A stretch of DNA of 64,000 nt from contig JADDOH010010298.1 of the NCBI GenBank assembly GCA_016648135.1, positions 55,288 to 119,287 on the forward strand, given 5' to 3'. The first letter of the stretch is position 1. Every line of letters begins with the position of its first letter. Shown piece by piece: positions 55,090-64,000 of the stretch. The position numbers and the translations under genes are program-made. Source of the DNA: Agrypnia vestita (lineage: Eukaryota; Arthropoda; Insecta; Trichoptera; Phryganeidae). The notes beneath the pieces were generated by a model. The model was not told the DNA's origin. It saw only the letters and a list, made by a program, of their open reading frames with translations, and did no database searches.

Positions 55090-55470
55090 AAAAAAAATGA
55101 TCTGAATAGGATATTAATAAAATAAAATAAAATAAAACAATTAAAAGTATTTAAAAAGATGACAGTAACAGTAAGACAGTAAGTGAAAAAAATGATCTGA
55201 ATAGGATATTAATAAAATAAAATAAAATAAAACAATTAAAAGTATTTAAAAAGATGACAGTAACAGTAAGACAGTAAGTGAAAAAAATGATCTGAATAGG
55301 ATATTAATAAAATAAAATAAAATAAAACAATTAAAAGTATTTAAAAAGATGACAGTAACAGTAAGACAGTAAGTGAAAAAAATGATCTGAATAGGATATT
55401 AATAAAATAAAATAAAATAAAACAATTAAAAGTATTTAAAAAGATGACAGTAACAGTAAGACAGTAAGTG
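55090..55470 (-). repeat. Four identical 95-bp tandem repeats in the LINE 3' UTR
   Basis: The anchor TGATCTGAATAGG recurs at 55098, 55193, 55288 and 55383, an exact 95-bp period, and the copies look identical. Each unit contains an (ATAAA)n tract and ACAGTAACAGTAAGACAGTAAG. They sit directly after the LINE stop codon, so they are its 3' UTR. Confidence 0.9.
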
Positions 55471-55512
55471 ACAGTAAATGTTCTTGTAGGAATAGTATAT
55501 TTTAAATTTAGT

Positions 55513-57090
55513 TTATATGATGGCTTTTAATAGGTTTTGGGCATGCTTCCTTCCCTTTTCATGCAGCCAGAGTTTCACTTTAGAAGAAAAATACGCGAGA
55601 CTATGGCTACATGTTTTAAGTTTAGTGTTAAGAGTATTGAATGTTTTTGGTGCTTGGAAGAGGTGAAATCTTTGTGAAAAAGTTTTTTTGAATTTTGGTA
55701 CAAGATAGTTGCAGTTCACCTGTGCCCTTGTTGAATGTGAGTGAGTTATTTGTTGGTGATCTTGTTTATGTCGGAAAAAATATTTTAAAGTGTTGAGTAA
55801 ATATGTTTGATTGATGTCCAGGACGTGACATTCTCTGAAAAGTTCTTCTGAAGGAAAACGAAATGGCTTTTTATGAAGAACTCTCAATACCATTTTCTGG
55901 GCTTTGCTTAATGAATCTAATATAGTACAAGCTGCACCACCCCAACTGACAGTTGCATAATTAATGAGTGAGTGACACCGTGCATAGTATACTATTCTTC
56001 TTGTCGATGCGTCGAGTACATCTCTAATTTCTTTGAAAAAATAAACAAGCTTTCTTATTCGGATTGTAAGATTCAAAATATGTTTTCTCCAGTTTAGATG
56101 CTGGTCTATGTACACACCTAGATATCGTATATCTTCCGTTGTCTGCAGATTAGTACAATCACAGGGTTTATCTTTTGATTGACATGTGTGAATCAGTAGA
56201 TTTTTGGGCTGCTTTATTACTGTTCTTTTACTGATGGAGAAACACATGTATTTTGTCTTTGAAGCATTTACTGTTAGTAGATTTTTGTCAAGCCATGATG
56301 TTATTCGATTCAATCCACTTTGTGCCTTTTTTAAAACATCTTCCCAGGAATCATCTTGAAAAAGAAGCACTGTGTCATCTGCGAAAGAAATTATTTTACC
56401 GTTTTCTAAATTGGAGTTACACATTTCATTGACATATATGAGGAAGAGCGTGGGTCCCAAAACACTTCCTTGCGGTACTCCATATGATGTTTTGTGGAGG
56501 TTGCTGCAGTGATCGCCCGATTTAACTACCTGAACCCTGTTATTTAGATAATCTTCAAACCACGCCAAAGCCGTCCCCCTTATTCCCAAAGCTGATAACT
56601 TGTGCAGCAGCAGTGGATGAGACACCGTATCGAAAGCTTTGGCTAGGTCCAAAAATATACCAATACAACGTTTGTCTTTATCTAATTGTGTAACTAAGAA
56701 TTCCGTTAGTTGACATATTGCATCTTCTGTTGAGAGTTTTGATTGGAACCCGTATTGATTGTTGGAGATTATTTTGTGAATATCCAGGTATTTTAAAAGA
56801 CGTACTTTAACTATCTTCTCTAAGATTTTAGAAAAAACACTTAGGAGCGATATAGGTCTATAGTGGCTCGGATTACGGGGATCACCACCCTTGAATATTG
56901 GACAGATTCTAGCCAGTTTTAGTGCATTTGGAAAGATACCCGTTGAGAGACTTTGATTGAATATATAACAAAGAGGCTTACTTAATTGGTCTTTATTATA
57001 CTTCACTACTTTTGCTGTTACCTCATCGTTTCCAGGGGCACTGTTAGACTTTAGGTTACTAATAATTGCAGCAATTTCATGAATGGAGGT
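55513..57090 (-). pseudogene. LINE reverse transcriptase and C-terminal region
   Basis: About 525 residues open without a stop. The frame is coding from about 57090, upstream of its first Met at 57006. Reverse transcriptase blocks occur in order: HYRPISLLSVFSKILEKI, LDLAKAFDTVSHPLLLHKL (first catalytic Asp), YGVPQGSVLGPTLFLIYVN and ISFADDTVLLF (the F/YADD catalytic pair). These are followed by the thumb (ENKT-like region, DIRYLGVYID) and the C-terminal INYATVSWGGA region. All catalytic residues are intact. The clade is Jockey/CR1-like by domain order and motif style; a tree would be needed to place it. It cannot act alone because the endonuclease is truncated and out of frame. Confidence 0.9.
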
Positions 57091-58160
57091 TGGAGCAAAG
57101 AAAAATGAATATGATTTGCTGAATTTAAATTTGTTTTAAGGTTTTCTTCAGTAGTTTTTAGACGAGACAAAATATTTTGTGCTAAATTTTTACCAAGCGA
57201 AGCGAAATGCCCGTTTACATTATCTAGCACTTCAGTAATGGCCTTATCCTCAGTAGCATGATTTTTGTTTGGAATCAGCATATCACATATATCATTGCTT
57301 CTAGTATTTTGTGTAGAAGTCATTTCTCTTATAATTTCCCATGTTTTCTTTGCATCACGTTGATTTTCTTTTATAATATTTTTGTAATATAAGTGTTTAG
57401 CGGATTTGACCGCTCTATTACAAATATTTCTATACTTTTTGTAAAAGTTTTGTAAGCCGACATTTAGAGGGTTAAGTTTAGACTGTTTGTGTAACACATC
57501 TCTCTTATTTATGCAGTTAACTAAACTTTCAGTTATCCAAGATTTCTTAATTTTTTTCCTCGATTTATTAGATATATGTTCTTGATTTTTTTTAATGTGG
57601 CTTTGTAGAATATACAGGAATTTTGAATATGATGTATTAGCATCATTAGTCTCGTATACTGGTAACCAAGTTTCTTTTTCCAAGTCTTTTTTTAGCATTT
57701 CAAAATTTAGTTTGTGTCGGGGTTTTGTATAAGGTTTTGTATTTATTTTTTGTGTTCCAATATCAATCATTACTGGAAAGTGATCCGTGATAGTAGTTTC
57801 ACATACAATTCCTTTCACCAAGAATTTGCTTTTAACCATAATATGGTCTAAACATGCGTTACCTCTTGTTGGGTTGCTGATGGCAGGAACGAAACCTTGT
57901 TCAGCTAACATGGATAGGTATTCAGATGCATTTGTGGTGGGAGTACTTGCAGTTATGTCAATGTTTATGTCACCTGCAATGATCATTGTTGGGTTTTTGG
58001 CCATTGTGAGTAGCTCTTCAGAAAGAGAATTTGTGAATTCATACGCATTTTGGAAATGGAAGACTGCCTTTGAAAAAATGTTTTTGCGGGGACCACTCCT
58101 ATTCGGATACGGATCTTTTAAAATAAAAAAACGAAACGGATCACTATTACATAATGTCAT
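57051..58160 (-). pseudogene. LINE endonuclease half and linker
   Basis: Endonuclease motifs are readable: MIIAGDINIDI (the GD.N catalytic block), SNPTRGNACLDHIMVK, and TTITDHFPVMIDI (the final S/T-DH motif). The first roughly 100 residues of the domain are missing. The linker continues with the basic region KSWITESLVNCINKRDVLHK and a stretch of lysine-rich helix. Near 57.1 kb the reading shifts by one frame: the expected SKSYSFFFAPTSIHEI motif continues in the other frame into the reverse transcriptase. The protein would cut target DNA to prime reverse transcription in an intact copy. Confidence 0.85.
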
Positions 58161-58438
58161 ACGTATGAATTCTTGATTCAGTTATTTCGAATAAAATTCT
58201 TTTTTTTTTAAATGGCGAGTGAAAATTTGAATTTAAATTGTTGAATTGTAAAAAATTTATTCTAAAAAAAAATCTTTCAATAAATATAAGTTTTTCTGAT
58301 GTAGAAAATACTCGTATAATATGGTCACCGATTTGGAAAAAACGATTCTCAGAAAAAAGCATTTATAATGTAGAATGTTGTTTGCACTGCTCTAAAATAA
58401 TTAATATTCTTAGAAAACTTTGATAATATTCCTCTGAT

Positions 58439-58563
58439 TTGAGTTTCTTGGGATACTCTGCCATGTTTCTATCTTTCTAGCCGACGTTTCGGATTCCATT
58501 GCAGGGTCCATCATCAGGGCAGAATGGTCGTAGAAACATGGCATAATATCCCAGAAAACTCAA
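58439..58563. mobile_element. MITE (about 125 bp) with the CGACGTTTCG core
   Basis: TTGAGTTTCTTGGGATACTC and the complement of TTGAGTTTTCTGGGATATTA are inverted ends of about 35 bp. The centre contains GCCGACGTTTCGGATTCCA. Confidence 0.65.
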
Positions 58564-60548
58564 GTCATAAGATTCTCAACGGTCGCCAAAAACCTTAGAA
58601 CATTCTTCAATCTTTGTTATATTTACCTACTTAAAACTGTTTTAAACTAAAATAAATAAAAAACAATTTTTTCTATTTTTGACTAGGCACGACCGTAAAA
58701 AAGCTGTATAAAACGAATATGAGCATGAAGAAACCGAAGAAATTTATTTCTACATAAAACGACGAAGACCTAAATTGATAGTACATTTTGCACTGGAGAA
58801 ATTTGGCTCGAGACAGGGATCTCTGGGGTGTTCGTGCTGTCTGCGGTGAACGATATTGAATGAACAAATGACATTAAAATAAAGATAATAAGTAGGATCT
58901 GGAATCGCCGTAGCAAAGCAGTGCGATAGCGTAGCAAAAATTAGTAAATAGATTCTCATATTTTCAATTTTTATTTCGTCAGATGACTTTTCGAACAATG
59001 ACTTCAAACATTGTAATACTTATATTATACGTAATAAGTGAAGCCTAAAAGTAATTAAACAAATTGTTTTATATGTTTTGATATTATTTTGATACATTTT
59101 TCTACATCTGGGCAGAGTACATTTTTATTTTATATACAAAATGTACAAGTAAAAATAATGAAATTTCACTCAAATTTTGTCCGTGGAATTTTACAAGTCA
59201 GAATTAAAATCAGTTTTTATGTGCGTGAAGGATATATTTTGGGACAGTGCAAGGAAGAAGAAACAAAGTATACATTCAAGCAAGTTCGAAAAACCCGAAT
59301 GATTAAATTCACATGTTTTATTTTAAATGTGGAAAGTTGTTGATATTACTTAGTTCATTTTGAACCTTTTTAAGATTAACTTGTAAATAATAAAAAATTT
59401 AAAATAATTTTCATGAACAAATACGTTTTAATTATTTTCAAAATAAGTTTGCTATTTGTATTGTCATATATAGTTATGAAAAATATTCGAAATAAAAATG
59501 TACAATATATTTGCCAGTTATATTACAAGAATCTCGGACAATAGTATTACATAATACAATATTTTCAAAAATATTTTCTTTCATCGATTCATATTTCGAG
59601 CTCTTTTTCTATGACAGTTGTGTCATTTAAGACATTGCTACTCTGTAGTTTTAGCCTTCCAAAGCTCCTGCGGCTTATTGATTATAAAGTAAAATGTGTG
59701 CTTCATATGTACATCATGTATTTAGACTTATAAATTAGAAATTATTACAGGAAAAACATGTCTCGGATTGACATCGTTCTCTAAATATTTTACAGTCGAT
59801 CACGATTCTGTGGATTATAGCTATAGGCAAACGTAAACTACTAAAATAAATATGGTTCAGCTAGCCTTAGTTAATTTTTTCCAGGCAGTAATAAATAAAT
59901 CTATGATAGCCAATATGATACCTCGTTGATAGAAAAAAGATAAAAGAATTCTGCTTATTAATGAATCATGTGTAAACTACTATAATAGCAAAAACATACA
60001 ACTTTCAACGCATATTATAGCTTATTTTTGATCCCACTTTTACAAAATATTGCCATACCTGGTTAAGCAGCTTATAAGTTAATGGTCCAGCATACTAAGA
60101 AGATCCCAAACAAAAAAAGACAAGAAGAGATCAGCGAAAAACATCTTACACTGAGATCTACTCGACCAAAAGTCGAAAACAAACTTTTGTCCTTATCAGA
60201 TCAAACAATGCGGGTTTCTAAGACGGAAAATTTGGTGTGGAATTTTCTTGTACCTACAATATTTTAGTTCAATATATAAGATCTTAAGTGCAAAAAATAA
60301 ATCTTGTCCATTTTAAAAATTTCTTGTGGTAAAAATTTATTTAATAACGGCACTTCGCATTTTACTAACGTATAATTTTACTAATAACTAATCTCAATAA
60401 TACATTATATTCAAATTAACCGAAATCAATCGGCGGTGTTATCGTAAAACTTATTTTTCAATGTGAACATTTTTATTTTATTTAAGAAAATACAATTAAC
60501 TTTCCATCAGAATTTTTTTTACAATTATTTCAATACGCAATATTATAT
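58564..60548. other. No recognised feature
   Basis: AT-rich DNA with chance frames (for example 58750-59007, 59089-59343) that lack known motifs. Confidence 0.4.
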
Positions 60549-60645
60549 CAGCGGTTCCCGTCCGGGGGTGAGAGGTAAAACGACACACGTGCGTTTCCTT
60601 AATTACATGACGCCGATTGGCAAGCGATCAAATAGAGAACCGCTG
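60549..60645. mobile_element. Short MITE (97 bp), hAT-like CAGCGGTTC ends
   Basis: CAGCGGTTCCCG at the left and GAGAACCGCTG at the right are inverted. hAT-type MITEs often begin CAGCGGTTC. No 8-bp duplication is evident. Confidence 0.5.
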
Positions 60646-60673
60646 TAAAGCGGTATCTGTGTTACATGTTCTT

Positions 60674-60772
60674 GATAATATCATGATACATATATGATAT
60701 TATCAGGATAATATCATGATACATATATGATATTATCAGGATAATATCATGATACATATATGATATTATCAG
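60674..60772. repeat. Three tandem copies of a 33-bp palindrome
   Basis: Each identical unit has perfect arms GATAATATCAT and ATGATATTATC around a 9-base loop, plus CAG. Three units are head to tail with no spacer. Confidence 0.95.
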
Positions 60773-61083
60773 GAATCATTATCTTTTAGTTTGTTCCTAA
60801 GTAACAGTACTTTATGCTTTCTCTTAGAAACTAAAAGTTTTTATTTTTTATATACTTTTACTTTATTACATCATTCAGCAAAGACAGGGAAGTATCATTA
60901 ACTTTGTATCTTAACGACACATAATATTTCTAGAGGACATCATTCTCCTGTTTATGTCTTGTTTTGTTGATAAAGATTTTTGTTGTTGTTACATAGAGTT
61001 ATGTCACGTCTCTAAAATCACCATAAAGTATATCTGAAGAATATATATAAGTTTTTTAATTATTGCTCGAAATTATAAATATA

Positions 61084-61615
61084 CTAGCTGTGCCCGTAGC
61101 CTTGCTCTCGTGGAATTCAGCTTGAAACTTTGGCAATTTTTATGTACATAAAATTTCCCTGGCGATGAGCAAATTTTTTTTGATAATGATTTATAATTAC
61201 ATACTTAAACTACCCCCGATAGATTAAAATTAATTTTAAATATATATTTTATTCGTATTTTATCAATTTGTGTATTATTAACCTTAACATAGATATATGC
61301 CGTGTGGATTTTATTTAATAACTTTTTAAGTTCTACAACTTCTTTATATAAAGTATTTAAATATCTCTTAACGCTAAGGCAGCGTTTGTAAAAAACCCAT
61401 CGTTTGACGAACTTTTCGTCGACTTTAGTTGTAGAATATGTCACCACGGAACGTTTTTGTTTCAACGGGATAATATATAATTTATAACCATCCTGAAAGT
61501 CCATTCTAAATATTGGTGAGAAAATTTTTGAAATCGGATAAGTAGTTTCAGAGATTACCTCCTACATCCAAACTTACAATCTCACAAACTTCACCTCATT
61601 ATATATTAGTATAGA
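61084..61615 (-). mobile_element. Non-autonomous Helitron (532 bp), common lepidopteran type
   Basis: The - strand starts TCTATACTAATATATAATG and ends GGGCACAGCTAG before a T. The 5' side carries the GAAATCGGATAAGTAGTTTC phrase (+ strand 61531) known from this moth and butterfly repeat type. A second copy of the 5' terminus (61616-61636) abuts the first. A 99-codon frame inside is not a gene. Confidence 0.72.
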
Positions 61616-61636
61616 TATATAATATATTAGTATAGA

Positions 61637-62769
61637 TAAATAGTATTAATTTATTTTTGGATTTCGTTTATCTGCCCGCTTTTTGTCAATACCTTTAAAT
61701 GTGTACTTATTCTTCTTTTCTACACAGGATTACTAGGTGCTTACAGGAGTGAAGGCATATTTCTTCCTTATTTCTATCCAAGTATTAAACATTAAAAATA
61801 TGATCATAACGTTGGCATAAAAAAATATAAAGTATTAATTATTATCTAAAGACAACTGCTGTTACTTTAATATTTTAAAACGAGTTCTAGATATTGATAA
61901 CACGATAAAATATATATTATGGATTTCTGATCGTAAGTATCTACTTGACGAAAATCTTATCAGGAAACATGTTTTCAGTGACATCAAATTTGAACGGATT
62001 CTCATATTTCCTCAAAACATAGAAACAATTTCTTTCATCGGGTCGACTGTACGCTCTGCTGTTACATGTTGCAAATAAAATAAATTGAGCATTCCTTTCT
62101 CATTTATACTGGAAGGAGTGCTATTGATTTTCAACCTAATCCAATAAACGCGAGTGGAATCGTTCCTGAAAAATCCTTATACAAGCCGGGTTTTGTATTC
62201 AATTGTGCATAAGGATTTTTTAGGAATGATTGAATTACCTACTCGTATTTTGCAATTTTCGAACACAATTGTGTACTATTTAAAGCAAATGAAAATCTTT
62301 TTACCGACAACTTGGTTATAAATATATGAACACGGAACTATTCCTTGCCGGAAATCTGCGATACCAATTTCACCACAGTGACCGTTTAAGCTTTCGAACA
62401 GATAATGTTTTAAGATTAAATTTATATTTTCACGGGTTCGCGGAAGACGAAAAAAATGAAGCATCCAATTTCAATTATTTTTTATTTAATAAACATAGAC
62501 ACTGGACACAAATTAACCTGAATGTCTACTTTGTAAATCGCACCAATTTCGCACTGATTCGAATCGCAGTACAACATTCACTCGTCTTATTGTGGAACAC
62601 TTTATTCATACTGTTTATCGCTCGCCCGTTTCGCTGGTTTCGCTCATTTGTCGCTGTTTCTGTGGTTTTCACTACCTGTCAAAAATAAGACTATCCCGCC
62701 ATGCACACCGCGTCACTTCTCATATTCTATTTGTTTCTAAAATCATCTAGATTGTTCTAAAGACTTATA
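61637..62769. other. Mostly unassigned DNA
   Basis: Besides the hairpin at 62158, a 120-codon + strand frame (62326-62688) exists but has no recognised domain and an unusual Phe/Arg/Asn-rich composition. I do not call it a gene. Confidence 0.35.
62158..62231. repeat. 74-base hairpin, size and shape of a miRNA precursor
   Basis: AATCGTTCCTGAAAAATCCT (62158) pairs with 62203-62231. About 23 pairs form with two positions differing only as G-U-type pairs, and a loop of about 18-20 bases. It might equally be a tiny MITE. Confidence 0.8.
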
Positions 62770-64000
62770 TTAGGTCCTTACATATGAAATTGAGGTTTTG
62801 CCGTACTGGCAAATTTGATCTCAAATATCTTCTCTTTGGCTAGGAATTCCAAATCCAAATTTATACAGCTATTTACTCATGTATTTGTGTTTTGAAAATT
62901 ATAATTCATTTGTTTTTTCCTCAATTGTTTTTTTCTTTGCGTCACTCAGTTTACAAAATGAAAAACTTGAAATATCGCGTTATTTACGAGTACGAGTTCC
63001 ACCGTGGCACCAGTGCTGCAGAAACGGCTCGAAGGATTAATGATGTGTATGGCGACGGTGCCGCAAAAGAAAACACAGTGCGTTTTTGGTTCCAACGTTT
63101 TCGTTCTGGAAATTTCGACCTGCAGAACAAGCCCCGTGGACGGCCGGAGACCAAAGTTGATAATGAAGAATTGAAGGCTATTGTGGAAGCGGATCCATCG
63201 CAAACCACATCCGAGTTAGCTGCAGGCTGCGGTGTTAGTGATAAAACTGTTTTAATCCACTTGAAACAAATTGGTAAGGTGAAAAAGCTTGAAAGGTGGG
63301 TACCTCACGAATTGAGTGAAGCAAATCAACAAACGCGCGTTGACTGCCGCGTTGCATTACTCAACCGGCACAATAATGAAGGGATTTTAAATCGAATCAT
63401 TACCTGTGTTGAAAAGTGGATCCTGTACGATAATCGGAAGCGCTCATCGCAATGGCTGAACCCTGCCGAACCAGCCAAACCAGGCCCCAAGCGAAAATTG
63501 ACTCCAAAAAAGTTACTTGTGAGCGTTTGGTGGACTAGTGCTGGTGTCGTTCACTACAGCTTTCTTAAATCTGGCCAGACGATTACGGCAGATGTCTATT
63601 GTCAGCAACTGCAAACCATGATGGAAAAGCTAGCTGCTAAATAACTGAGGCTGGTTAATCGCTCTAGGCCACTGCTGCTTCATGATAACGCTAGACCACA
63701 CACTGCACAACAGACGGCTACCAAATTAGAGGAGCTTCAATTGAAATGTCTAAGACATCCACCGTACTCTCCGGACCTTGCCCCAACAGATTACCATTTT
63801 TTCGAAATTTGGATAACTTCTTGCAAAGAAAAAAATTCAACTCCGATGGGGCAGTCCAAACCGCCTTCAAAGATTTTATTGATTCCCGTCCGAATGGTTT
63901 TTTTAGTAAAGGGATCGATGAACTACCTATGAGATGGCAAAAGTGCATAGCTAGCAATGGTACATACTTTGATTAAATAAATATATTATAATAAAAAAAA
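62770..64000 (+). mobile_element. mariner element, second copy, 3' end beyond the window
   Basis: It starts with the same TTAGGTCCTTACATATG end at 62770, preceded by TA, and is nearly identical to the copy at 49006, but without the 173-bp deletion. The window stops in the A-rich 3' UTR; by comparison with the first copy about 80 bp, including the 3' inverted end, lie outside. High identity between copies implies recent activity of this family. Confidence 0.95.
62958..63976 (+). pseudogene. mariner transposase with a lost catalytic Asp, a stop and a frameshift
   Basis: ATG at 62958 opens the same transposase as the 49.2-kb copy. The N-terminal DNA-binding half is intact, and the central part deleted in the other copy is present (EKWILYDN, RSSQWLN). 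Three lesions are visible. The residue before EKW, normally the first catalytic Asp of mariners, is Val (codon 63408-63410, one base change). A CAA to TAA change gives a stop at 63642. The T-run in the codons for YHFF (near 63800) has six Ts where the other copy has seven, shifting the frame. Beyond that the C-terminal WQKC and NGTYFD coding is readable to 63976. Inactive. Confidence 0.93.

Larger units (their letters stand above)
55090..58180 (-). mobile_element. Non-LTR retrotransposon (Jockey/CR1-like), 5'-truncated, with 3' tandem repeats
   Basis: The - strand carries the end of an apurinic endonuclease domain, a whole reverse transcriptase, a C-terminal region and a 3' UTR of four identical 95-bp repeats. 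The 5' end is missing: only the second half of the endonuclease is present, after which (above 58180) no coding similarity is seen. One frameshift near 57.1 kb separates the two frames. It is the best-preserved LINE in the window and probably fairly young. Confidence 0.9.

Noticed and set aside
61205..61504. 99-codon - strand frame
   Set aside because: It lies wholly inside a non-autonomous Helitron and has no domain; such interiors are not coding.
62326..62688. 120-codon + frame before the second mariner
   Set aside because: No recognised domain, overlapping - strand frame, and no promoter or splice evidence.

Overview
The window is eukaryotic, AT-rich, intron-bearing nuclear DNA from an insect, most likely a moth or butterfly. 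The case for Lepidoptera is the repeat content. There are short Helitrons with TC...CTAG ends, including the type whose 3' end reads (on the other strand) ACTAGCTGTGCCCG and whose 5' end is TCTATACTAATATAT. There are RTE-like LINE stubs ending in ATG or AAG repeats, a tRNA-derived SINE family, and mariner, piggyBac, PIF/Harbinger and hAT-type DNA elements. The two host genes also fit an insect: an odorant-binding protein and a V-ATPase assembly factor. No rRNA gene, true tRNA gene, CRISPR array or bacterial-style operon was seen.

Host genes are few. A complete intronless-CDS gene on the + strand (35572-36054) encodes the CCDC115/Vma22 V-ATPase assembly factor. A complete two-exon gene on the - strand (43039 down to 38743) encodes a secreted 136-residue odorant-binding protein. 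It lacks both cysteines of the C2-C5 disulfide (a Minus-C OBP) and has a good TATA box, an initiator and a poly(A) signal. Its 3.9-kb intron is filled with MITEs. Between the two lies one unexplained candidate exon (38316-38575, - strand).

Region by region. 0-13 kb holds LINE 3' stubs, SINEs, a Helitron, a solo LTR with exact 4-bp duplications and heat-shock-like motifs, and a large foldback element. 13-27 kb holds more Helitrons, MITEs, a clean 5'-truncated RTE insertion and a GC-rich patch (16.4-17.4 kb). 27.8-31.3 kb holds a broken piggyBac element with a LINE inside it, a mariner relic and a second foldback family. 31-43 kb holds the two host genes, a palindrome and a GC-rich array of short hairpin units (37.5-37.9 kb). 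43-49 kb is mostly unassigned DNA with decayed LINE pieces. 49-58 kb is the densest mobile-element zone: a deleted mariner, a 1.6-kb element with 479-bp terminal inverted repeats and a 6-bp target duplication (Polinton/Maverick-like), a broken Harbinger element with its MADF gene, and a nearly full-length non-LTR retrotransposon ORF with four identical 95-bp 3' repeats. 58-64 kb ends with MITEs, palindromic repeats, a Helitron and a second mariner copy that runs off the window.

Most open reading frames in the window are chance or decayed transposon frames. Almost every mobile element is non-autonomous: truncated, deleted, frameshifted or reduced to ends. All assignments come from reading motifs by eye; no database search was run.
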